Source: LMUY01 sp964235495 (GTDB taxonomy: Bacteria; Pseudomonadota; Alphaproteobacteria; Acetobacterales; Acetobacteraceae). Taken from it: a stretch of DNA of 64,000 nucleotides. Shown here in pieces: positions 1-6,492 of the stretch. The stretch is from positions 1 through 64,000 of the forward strand of contig CAXSAX010000009.1 of assembly GCA_964235495.1 (NCBI GenBank), read 5' to 3'. Below the pieces are notes generated by a model that saw only the letters and a program-made list of their open reading frames with translations, made no database searches and had not been told where the DNA came from. The translations under genes were made by a program, and so were the position numbers. Numbering within the stretch: position 1 is the first letter of the stretch; every line of letters begins with the position of its first letter.

Positions 1-214
1 GATGCGGGCTGGTCACGAACGGAATAAGAACACGCGATGCGGACGGTCGCAAGCTTTTGTTTGCAAGTCTAACGCAAATGGCGCGCTTTTTAGAGTTTTG
101 GGCCCCGCCGGATGCGTGCACCGGCTTCGTTCATTCCAGCACGCCGACCGCCGGCCAGGCACGCCTCGACCAGGGGACGAAGCGGCAGCCGGGCGGTTTG
201 CAGGGTGGGGCCGG

Positions 215-1402
215 TCAGCGCTCCAGGCACATGGCGACGCCCATGCCGCCGCCGATGCACAGCGTGGCCAGGCCCTTGCGGGCGTCGCGGCGGCCCATCT
301 CGTGCAGCAGCGTCACCAGCACGCGGGCGCCGGACGCGCCGATCGGGTGGCCGATGGCGATGGCGCCGCCGTTCACGTTGACCTTGGCGGTGTCCCAGCC
401 GAGGTCCTGGTTCACCGCGCAGGCTTGGGCGGCGAACGCCTCGTTGGCTTCCACCAGGTCCAGCTGGGCGGGCTGCCAGCCGGCGCGCTCCAGCGCCTTG
501 CGGCTGGCGGGGATGGGCCCCGTGCCCATCACCGCCGGGTCCACGCCTGCGGTGGCGAAGCTGGCGATGCGGGCGAGCGGGGTGAGGCCGCGGCGGGCAG
601 CCTCGGCGCCGCTCATCACCACCAGGGCGGCGGCGCCGTCGTTGATGCCGCTGGCGTTGCCGGCGGTGACGGTGCCGTCCTTGGCGAAGGCGGGGCGCAG
701 CTTGGCCATCATCTCCGGGCTGGAATCGTGGCGGATGTACTCGTCCTCGCTCACCACCGTGTCGGCCTTGCGGCCCTTCACGGTGACGGGGACGATCTCG
801 TCCTTGAAGCGGCCAGCCTTTTGCGCGGCGGAGGCCTTCTTCTGCGACTGGTCGGCGAAGGCGTCCTGCTGCTCGCGGGTGATCTGGTAGTGCTTGGCGA
901 CGTTCTCCGCGGTGACGCCCATGGCGTAGCCCTGGAAGGCGTCGATCAGGCCGTCCTTCATCATGGTGTCCACCATGGACAGGTCGCCCATCTTCTGCCC
1001 GGCGCGCAGGTAGGCGGCGTGCGGGGCGAGGCTCATGCTCTCCTGGCCGCCGGCCACCACCACAGCGCTCTCGCCGGTGCGGACCTGCTGCGCGGCCAGG
1101 GCGACGGCGCGCAGCCCCGAGCCGCACACCTGGTTGATGCCGAACGCGGTCTTGCCGGCCGGGATGCCGGCGGCGATGGCGGCCTGGCGCGCCGGGTTCT
1201 GGCCCTGCCCGGCGGTGAGAATCTGGCCGAGGATCACCTCGTCCACCTCGCCCGGCTCCAGGGCGGCGCGCTCCATGGCGGCTTGCAGGGCGGCGGTGCC
1301 GAGCACGTGGGCGGGGACGCTGCCGAACACGCCGTTGAAGGAGCCGACCGGGGTGCGGACGGCGGCCACGATGACGATGTCGTCGCTTCTGGTGGCGGAC
1401 AT
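215..1402 (-). CDS. phaA: acetyl-CoA acetyltransferase (thiolase)
   Basis: Condenses two acetyl-CoA to acetoacetyl-CoA, the first step of short-chain PHA synthesis; cytoplasmic. The 395-residue protein has the full thiolase layout: the nucleophilic Cys at about residue 93 in NQVCGSG, the NEAFAAQ motif, the His of GHPIGASG, and the second catalytic Cys at about 382 in LCIGGGMG. Length is normal for the family. ATG at 1400-1402 was chosen because the thiolase homology begins there (MSATRSDDIVIVAAVRTP); the frame stays open further upstream only as a shadow of the next gene. It follows the PHA synthase-like gene on the same strand with about 40 bp between them, so the two are probably one transcript. 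No acetoacetyl-CoA reductase (phaB) lies in the window, and 1-214 downstream shows no convincing gene. It could serve degradation as well as PHA synthesis. Confidence 0.95.
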   Translation of the reverse strand: MSATRSDDIVIVAAVRTPVGSFNGVFGSVPAHVLGTAALQAAMERAALEPGEVDEVILGQILTAGQGQNPARQAAIAAGIPAGKTAFGINQVCGSGLRAVALAAQQVRTGESAVVVAGGQESMSLAPHAAYLRAGQKMGDLSMVDTMMKDGLIDAFQGYAMGVTAENVAKHYQITREQQDAFADQSQKKASAAQKAGRFKDEIVPVTVKGRKADTVVSEDEYIRHDSSPEMMAKLRPAFAKDGTVTAGNASGINDGAAALVVMSGAEAARRGLTPLARIASFATAGVDPAVMGTGPIPASRKALERAGWQPAQLDLVEANEAFAAQACAVNQDLGWDTAKVNVNGGAIAIGHPIGASGARVLVTLLHEMGRRDARKGLATLCIGGGMGVAMCLER

Positions 1403-1443
1403 GGCGAGAAAACTCCCGGGGTTTTCCCCCCAGACATAGGCGC

Positions 1444-2577
1444 TCAGCGGGCGCGCAACCAGTGCAGCGCCGGGTCCCACAGCTCGGTCTGCGCCCGCGC
1501 GCCGGCCACCATGCCGACATGGCCGGCGGCGGGGCGCAGCACGGCCGCGCCCGGGATCAGCCGGGCCAGGGCGGCGGCGCTCTCCGGCGGCACGATGCGA
1601 TCCTGCGCCGGCAGCGCCACCAGGGCGGGGCAGCGCAGCGCCGCGGGATCGACGGCTTGGCCGGCGACCTGCCAGCGGCCGAGGCCCGGCGTGTTTTCGC
1701 CGTACCAGCCGGCGAGGCATTCGGCGGCGACGGGGGCGGCGAGCGGGATGCCGTCGGCCAGCCAATCCTCGATGGCGACGAACATGCGGGCGCGCTCGCT
1801 GCTCGGGTCGAGGGTCGGGAAGCTGCGGTACTTCGCGGCCACGCCCTCCGGGTCCTGCAAGGCGAACATGGCTTGCAGCGCGTCCACCGGCAGCGTGCCG
1901 GCGGCGAGCGCGGGCATAGCCTGGGCGAGCGCGGCATGGGCCAGGGTAGAATGGGCCAGGGTAGAATGGGCCAGGGCGGATGGGCCGGGCAGCCCGGCGC
2001 CAGGGGCGGCGTGGAAGTCCCAGGGGGTGGCGAGCAGCAGCAGGGCGCGCACCTGCTGCGGGCGGCGCAGGGCGGCGGCGAGGGCGAGCAGGCCGCCCAT
2101 GCAGTAGCCCGCCAGGGTCACGGCGCCGGGGATGGCGGCCAGGGCGCGTTCCAGCCGCCCGGCGCAGTAGTCGGCGAGGGTGAAGCGGCGCTCCGCCTCG
2201 CCGGGCCAGCCCCAGTCCAGCAGCAGCGGGCGCACGCCGCCGGCGGCCCAGTGGCGCAGCAGGGAGCGGCCGGGGGCGAGGTCCAGCACGTAGGCGCGGT
2301 TGACCAGGCTCGGCACCACGAGGACGGGGGGGCCTGCGGCGCCCCCGGGGGCGCCGTAATCCAGCAGGCGGCTGCCGCCTTCGGCCCACAGCACGGGGGG
2401 GTCGGGCAGGTCGCGCTGGTAGGGGTGGCGGCGGTAGGCGGCGATGCCGCGGATCAGGGCCGAGTCAGGCGGGTGGGGCGGCGCGTTCGAGCTCGGCGAT
2501 GCGGCGGCGGAGGCGGTCGAGCTCCTGGCCGAGAGACTCAGGTGCAGCAGCAGCGGGCGCGGGCCGCGGCGGCGCAT
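1444..2577 (-). CDS. phaC: class III-like PHA synthase / alpha-beta hydrolase (PhaC-like)
   Basis: Probably polymerises hydroxyacyl-CoA into PHA. It shows an LVNR.Y block, DWGWP, a lipase-like box with Cys as nucleophile (GYCMGG), the acid in AQDRIVPPESA and the His in GHVGMVAG; all match the PhaC triad and resemble class III enzymes of about 355 residues more than class I. The start is unclear. The ATG at 2575-2577 gives 377 residues but overlaps the upstream small gene by over 100 bp with a low-complexity N-terminus. The conserved part begins at LIRGIAAYRRHP, where the only start-like codon is CTG at 2455-2457 (338 residues), just after the stop of the small gene. A 15-bp tandem repeat inserts STLAH units mid-protein. 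A non-PHA esterase function cannot be excluded, but the Cys nucleophile argues against it. Confidence 0.8.
   Translation of the reverse strand: MRRRGPRPLLLHLSLSARSSTASAAASPSSNAPPHPPDSALIRGIAAYRRHPYQRDLPDPPVLWAEGGSRLLDYGAPGGAAGPPVLVVPSLVNRAYVLDLAPGRSLLRHWAAGGVRPLLLDWGWPGEAERRFTLADYCAGRLERALAAIPGAVTLAGYCMGGLLALAAALRRPQQVRALLLLATPWDFHAAPGAGLPGPSALAHSTLAHSTLAHAALAQAMPALAAGTLPVDALQAMFALQDPEGVAAKYRSFPTLDPSSERARMFVAIEDWLADGIPLAAPVAAECLAGWYGENTPGLGRWQVAGQAVDPAALRCPALVALPAQDRIVPPESAAALARLIPGAAVLRPAAGHVGMVAGARAQTELWDPALHWLRAR
1936..1980. repeat. 15-bp tandem repeat inside the PhaC-like gene
   Basis: Three adjacent 15-bp units, ATGGGCCAGGGTAGA on the + strand, the third with two changes. On the coding strand they are in frame and encode repeats of S/A-T/A-L-A-H. 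They lie in a part of the PhaC-like protein that should be a surface lid or loop, so copy number could vary without a frameshift. Confidence 0.85.
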
Positions 2578-2767
2578 CGGCGCCGGGGCGTCCGGGCGGC
2601 GGCTCATGCTGTCCGGCGGGCCCGTCATGCGGCGCCGACCAGGCGCGCAGGGCGGCGACGGCCTGCTCCTGCGCCTCGCGGTCCACGGCGAGGGCGGCCA
2701 GCTCGCTTTGCCACAGCGTGATCCAATCCGCCTCCAAGGCGGCATCGACAGGGGGGCAGGGTTGCAT
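2465..2767 (-). CDS. small PHA-locus protein, possible synthase companion
   Basis: A 100-residue protein of unassigned family. The ATG at 2765-2767 is chosen over the GTG at 2783-2785 because AAGGAG ends five bases before it. The N-terminal third is rich in acidic residues, Trp and Leu (LEADWITLWQSELAALAVD), the middle is Pro/Ala-rich and disordered, and the C-terminus is a short amphipathic coil (LDRLRRRIAELERA). The stop falls at the beginning of the conserved part of the PhaC-like protein, so the two are probably translationally linked. Class III and IV PHA synthases need a second subunit (PhaE or PhaR, 20-40 kDa) ending in a coil. This protein is shorter but occupies the expected position, so a companion or phasin-like role is inferred, not shown. 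Confidence 0.7.
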   Translation of the reverse strand: MQPCPPVDAALEADWITLWQSELAALAVDREAQEQAVAALRAWSAPHDGPAGQHEPPPGRPGADAPPRPAPAAAAPESLGQELDRLRRRIAELERAAPPA

Positions 2768-2820
2768 CCAAGCTCCTTGGCGCACGCGCGGCTACGCCGG
2801 CCCGGCGGCGGCGTGCTAGG

Positions 2821-2831
2821 CTGCACCGCAG
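2821..2831. promoter_or_regulatory. candidate PhaR operator CTGC-N3-GCAG
   Basis: CTGCACCGCAG is an inverted repeat 17 bp before the phaR start, in the 80-bp divergent gap between phaR and the small PHA-locus gene. It matches the TGC-rich CTGC-N3/4-GCAG site described for PhaR of Paracoccus (recalled from literature). The position suits autoregulation and control of the divergent PHA genes. Confidence 0.5.
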
Positions 2832-2847
2832 GGAGGAGCCCACGTCA

Positions 2848-3522
2848 ATGACCGAGAACATGCCGCCCGCGGAGGCGAAGGCCGAACAGCCGCCGGTCGT
2901 GGTGAAGAAATACGCCAACCGCCGCCTGTACAACACCGAAAGCTCCAGCTACATCACGCTCGACGACCTGGCGGTGCTGGTGCGCAAGAGCCGCGACTTC
3001 GTGGTGTACGACGCGCGGAGCGGGGAGGACATCACCCGCGGCGTGCTGACGCAGATTATCGTGGAGGAGGAGAGCAAGGGGCAGGCCATGCTGCCGACGG
3101 CCTTCCTGCGCCAGATCATCGGCTTCTACGGCGGCCATCTGCAGCAGCTGGTGCCCAGCTACCTGGAGCAGGCGATGACGAGCTTCGCCAGCCAGCAGGA
3201 GCAGGTGCGCACGGCGGTGCAGCAGGGCATGGGCACGCTGTTCCCCGGCATGCAGGACATCGGGCGGCAGAACATGGCGATGATGGAGCAGGCCATAGGG
3301 CTGTTCTCCGCCTTTTACCGACCCGGCGGCGCAGGGGGTAAGCCGGACGCGCCAGGCGAAGACCCGCCGGATGCGCTGAGCGGGAGTCCGCCGGACTTGC
3401 CGAGCGGAAGCCCGCCCGACGCGCTGACCGACCTGCAGCGGGAGGTGGAGAGCCTGCGCCGGCAACTGGCGGCCGCCAACGCCGGCCTCCCGCCCGGGCA
3501 CGAGGAGGTGCCGGAAGGCTGA
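2848..3522 (+). CDS. phaR: PHA synthesis repressor PhaR
   Basis: DNA-binding repressor that senses PHA and controls phasin and PHA gene expression. The N-terminal PhaR domain is clear: VVVKKYANRRLYNTESSSYI and LTQIIVEEE at about residues 18-76, followed by the PHB-accumulation region with FLRQIIGFYGGHLQQ and an amphipathic helical tail. At 224 residues it is slightly long because of a Pro/Asp/Gly-rich linker (about 155-190) with a loose 8-residue repeat (PPDALSGS, PPDLPSGS) before a C-terminal coil. The start has GGGAGGAGCC upstream. It is divergent from the PHA structural genes and ends 6 bp from the convergent SYLF gene. Confidence 0.95.
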   Translation: MTENMPPAEAKAEQPPVVVKKYANRRLYNTESSSYITLDDLAVLVRKSRDFVVYDARSGEDITRGVLTQIIVEEESKGQAMLPTAFLRQIIGFYGGHLQQLVPSYLEQAMTSFASQQEQVRTAVQQGMGTLFPGMQDIGRQNMAMMEQAIGLFSAFYRPGGAGGKPDAPGEDPPDALSGSPPDLPSGSPPDALTDLQREVESLRRQLAAANAGLPPGHEEVPEG

Positions 3523-3528
3523 TGCGGC

Positions 3529-4329
3529 TCAGTAGCGCGGCGGCGGCGGCAAGGGCTGCTGGCGGATGGGGGCGTAGGCCGGCGCGGCGGTGATCGGCTG
3601 CGACGGCGCCGAGGCCACCGGGAACGCGCCGCGCGGCCCGGACGCGGTGACGTTGGTGCCGAAGCGGCCCAGCACCTCGCGCAGCGGCGAGGCGCCCGGG
3701 TTGTTGGCGTCCATGGACAGCACGATCTGCTGCGCCGCCTCCTCGCGCCCGTAATAGGCGCGGTTCCACAGGCTCTTGCTCGCCATGACGCTGCCGGACA
3801 GCGAGATGCCGGCATACAGGCCGCGGGAGCGGGTGAAGCCCACGATGTCCGCGCCGACCGCCGCCGTGGTGTCGCCCTCCACGCCGCCGCCCCACTGGAT
3901 GAACACGGCGCCGGCGTCGCCGCCAAGCTTGAACTGGTCGTCCATCACGGCGCGCAGGCCGCGCTCGGTGAGGATCATCAGCATGATCTCGCTGTCCTGG
4001 ATGCCGGCCTGGAAGCCGAACGAGCCGGAGCCGAGGGTGTAGAACGCGGGCGAGGACCAGGACCCGGCGCCGTCGCGCGCCACCAGCACGCAGTTGCCGC
4101 CCTGGCCGCCGAACAGGAAGCCGGCGCGCAGCACCTGCGGGCAGATCATGGTGGCGCGCGCCTGGCGCAGCACGCCCTGCGCGTCATGGCCGTCACGGTC
4201 GTTCAGCATGTCCTGCGCGGCCAGGGTGGCGCGGTCCACCAGCTCCTGCTGCTCGGCCTGGGCGTGGGCGGCGAGCGGGGCGGCGGCGAGGGCGGCGGCA
4301 AAGGCCATGGCGAGGCCGGAACGAATCAT
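3529..4329 (-). CDS. SYLF-domain lipid-binding protein
   Basis: A 266-residue exported protein with a SYLF (Ysc84-type) domain, a family that binds phosphoinositide-like lipids in eukaryotes and has poorly known roles in bacteria. The signal peptide is MIRSGLAMAFAAALAAAPLAAHA. The domain core includes QGVLRQARATMICP, GFLFGGQGGNCVL and SGSFGFQAGIQDSEIMLMI, then a C-terminal SLWNRAYYG segment. The ATG at 4327-4329 follows GGAGATCGCCGCC; a longer frame exists but puts extra charged residues before the signal peptide. The tail is Pro-rich and may be disordered. It is convergent with phaR; no functional link is evident. Confidence 0.88.
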   Translation of the reverse strand: MIRSGLAMAFAAALAAAPLAAHAQAEQQELVDRATLAAQDMLNDRDGHDAQGVLRQARATMICPQVLRAGFLFGGQGGNCVLVARDGAGSWSSPAFYTLGSGSFGFQAGIQDSEIMLMILTERGLRAVMDDQFKLGGDAGAVFIQWGGGVEGDTTAAVGADIVGFTRSRGLYAGISLSGSVMASKSLWNRAYYGREEAAQQIVLSMDANNPGASPLREVLGRFGTNVTASGPRGAFPVASAPSQPITAAPAYAPIRQQPLPPPPRY

Positions 4330-4465
4330 GGCGGCGATCTCCTCACGGAGACGCCACATAGCGCGTTGTACGAGGGAGTTACAACGGTTAGTTCAGGTGC
4401 GGTCGCATTTCCCCGGCGAGCGCTGCGGCCCGCCGGCGGGCCGCTACGCAGCCGGCACCGAGCTG

Positions 4466-5521
4466 CTACGCAGCCGGTAGGGTCGCCATGTCGATGACGA
4501 AGCGGTACTTCACGTCGCTGGCGACGACCCGCTCATAGGCGTCGTTGACCTGGTCCATGCGGATGACCTCGATGTCCGAGACGATGCCGTGCTCGGCGCA
4601 GAAGTCCAGCATCTCCTGCGTCTCGGCGATGCCGCCGATCAGCGAGCCGGCGAAGGTGCGGCGCGGGTTGATGATGGAGAACACCTTCACCGGCAGCGGC
4701 TCGGGCGGCGCGCCGACCTGGACCAGGGCGCCGTCCCGCTTCAGCAGGGCGAGGTAGGCGTTGATGTCGTGCTGGGCCGCGACGCAGTCCAGGATGAAGT
4801 CGAACGAGCGCAGCTCGGCGGCCATGGCGTCCGCGTCCTTGGACACCACGACGCGGCTGGCGCCCAGGCGCTTGGCGTCGGCGGCCTTGCCCGGGCTGGT
4901 GGTGAACAGCGTCACCTCGGCGCCCATCGCGTGCGCCAACTTCAGCCCCATGTGGCCGAGGCCGCCCAGGCCGACGATGCCGACCTTCTGGCCCGGCCCG
5001 ACCTTCCAGTGGCGCAGCGGCGAGTAGGTGGTGATGCCGGCGCAGAGCAGCGGGGCGACCGCGGCGAGCTCCAGGGATTCGGGGATGCGCAGCACGAAAT
5101 GCTGGTCAACGACGATGGCGTTGGAGTAGCCGCCGAAGGTGCGCAGCCCCGGCGTGCGCTTGTCCGGATCGTTGTAGGTGCCGGTGAAGCCGTTCTCGCA
5201 ATACTGCTCCAGGCCCTCCTGGCAGCTCGGGCAGCTGCGGCAGGAATCGACCATGCAGCCGACCCCGGCGAGGTCCCCCGGCTTGAAGCCCGACACGTTG
5301 GCGCCGACCGCGGCCACCCGGCCGACGATCTCGTGGCCGGGCAGCACCGGCCAGGCCGAGCCACCCCATTCGCCGCGCACCGTGTGGATGTCGGAGTGGC
5401 AGATGCCGCAGAACAGGATGTCGATCTGGACGTCGTCCGCGCCGGGCTCGCGCCGCTCGAAGGAGAACGGGGCGAGCGGGGCGGTTGCGGAGTCTGCCGC
5501 GAAGCCGTGGCATGCGAACAT
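4466..5521 (-). CDS. zinc-dependent NAD(P) alcohol dehydrogenase (YahK/CAD-like)
   Basis: Medium-chain dehydrogenase of the cinnamyl-alcohol-dehydrogenase-like branch, which typically reduces diverse aldehydes with NADPH. Seen in 351 residues: catalytic zinc ligands in CGICHSD and GHE, four structural-zinc cysteines in CRSCPSCQEGLEQYC, the GLGGLGHMG dinucleotide-binding loop, and FGGYSNAIVV, typical of YahK/AdhC-type enzymes. Full length with ATG start. It sits alone between the SYLF gene and the methyltransferase operon, with a short gap on each side. The natural substrate cannot be read from the sequence. Confidence 0.92.
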   Translation of the reverse strand: MFACHGFAADSATAPLAPFSFERREPGADDVQIDILFCGICHSDIHTVRGEWGGSAWPVLPGHEIVGRVAAVGANVSGFKPGDLAGVGCMVDSCRSCPSCQEGLEQYCENGFTGTYNDPDKRTPGLRTFGGYSNAIVVDQHFVLRIPESLELAAVAPLLCAGITTYSPLRHWKVGPGQKVGIVGLGGLGHMGLKLAHAMGAEVTLFTTSPGKAADAKRLGASRVVVSKDADAMAAELRSFDFILDCVAAQHDINAYLALLKRDGALVQVGAPPEPLPVKVFSIINPRRTFAGSLIGGIAETQEMLDFCAEHGIVSDIEVIRMDQVNDAYERVVASDVKYRFVIDMATLPAA

Positions 5522-5565
5522 GGGCGCTCCTGGGTTGCGGCGGCGGGGCCAGCCGGCCGCGATGA

Positions 5566-6492
5566 CTACTGCGGCGGCGCGGGCTCCGCAATGCTGGCCG
5601 CCGGGGTCGGCACCGGTGCTGCGGGCTCGGGCGCCGGGTGCGGGCGGTTCATCATGGCGCCGGTCATCGGGATGAAGAACACGCCGACGTCGCGCTTGGA
5701 GTGGACCTTGCCGTCCTCGTCCTTGGTGTAGATGTAAAGCACCTGGCCGCGCTTGAACGGCTGGCCGATCGGGATGATCATGCGGCCTCCGGGCTTGAGC
5801 TGCTTGAACAGCTCCGGCGGGGCGTACTGCGCGGCGCAGGTGACGATGATGATGTCAAAGCCGCCGTGCACCTCGGGCCAGCCGAAGTAGCCGTCGCCGA
5901 CGCGGCTCTCGATGTTGTCATAGCCCAGCGGCGCCCACAGCTTGGCCACCGCGTGGCCGAGCGGCTCGATGATCTCGATCGAGTAGGCGCGCTTGACGAT
6001 GCGCGACAGCAGGGAGGACTGGAAGCCGCTGCCGGTGCCGATCTCCAGCGTGATGTCCCCTGGCTGCGGCTTGCACACCTGGGTCATGTAGGCCTGGCCC
6101 AGGTAGTCGGACAGCGCGGAGCCGTAGCCGAGCGCCCAGGGCTTCGGGTCGTCCTCGTAGGCCTCGCCGGGCAGGGCGCGGCGCTCGGCGTAGTTGTAGT
6201 GGTAGTACTCGCGCGGCACGGCCTGGAAGGCGGCGAGCACCGCCGGGTCGGCTGAGCCGAGGCGGTCCTTCAGGTAGGACTGGATGCGGGCCATGGCGGC
6301 GGGCTTGCGGGCCTGGATGGCGTCAAACTGCGCCTGCGTCAGATCCACCGGGCGGCCGGAGCGGCGCATCGCCTCCTCGAACGCGTCGTGGGTCCAGCCC
6401 GGCGCGCCGGCGGCGAAGGCCCCGGGCGCCAGGGCGGCGCTGCCAGCGGCGGCGAGCAGGAAGCGGCGCGTCAGGGGAGGGAGGGCTGCCAC
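5566..6492 (-). CDS. PCMT-like methyltransferase with Tat-type signal
   Basis: A 308-residue member of the protein-L-isoaspartate O-methyltransferase fold: SAM-binding motif LEIGTGSGFQSSLLSRI, later VGDGYFGW and KPGGRMIIPIG. It starts with a twin-arginine-like leader, TRRFLLAAAGSAALAPGAFA, which implies export, odd for a SAM-dependent enzyme. The Pro/Ala-rich C-terminus looks disordered. The GTG at 6490-6492 is the probable start, giving a 22-bp overlap with the end of the upstream membrane gene; GAAAG lies 8 bases before it. It is the last gene of a three-gene operon with an exported alpha/beta hydrolase and a spermidine-synthase-like membrane protein. The substrate is unknown; canonical isoaspartate repair is unlikely if the protein is really exported. 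Confidence 0.85.
   Translation of the reverse strand: MAALPPLTRRFLLAAAGSAALAPGAFAAGAPGWTHDAFEEAMRRSGRPVDLTQAQFDAIQARKPAAMARIQSYLKDRLGSADPAVLAAFQAVPREYYHYNYAERRALPGEAYEDDPKPWALGYGSALSDYLGQAYMTQVCKPQPGDITLEIGTGSGFQSSLLSRIVKRAYSIEIIEPLGHAVAKLWAPLGYDNIESRVGDGYFGWPEVHGGFDIIIVTCAAQYAPPELFKQLKPGGRMIIPIGQPFKRGQVLYIYTKDEDGKVHSKRDVGVFFIPMTGAMMNRPHPAPEPAAPVPTPAASIAEPAPPQ

Noticed and set aside
1..214. Partial gene at the left edge
   Set aside because: Open frames exist on both strands but none shows a start signal or conserved pattern.
2..2107. Very long + strand frame over the PHA genes
   Set aside because: It is antisense to thiolase and PhaC-like genes with full catalytic motifs; its translation is Gly/Ala/Arg/His-rich low complexity, typical of GC-rich shadows.
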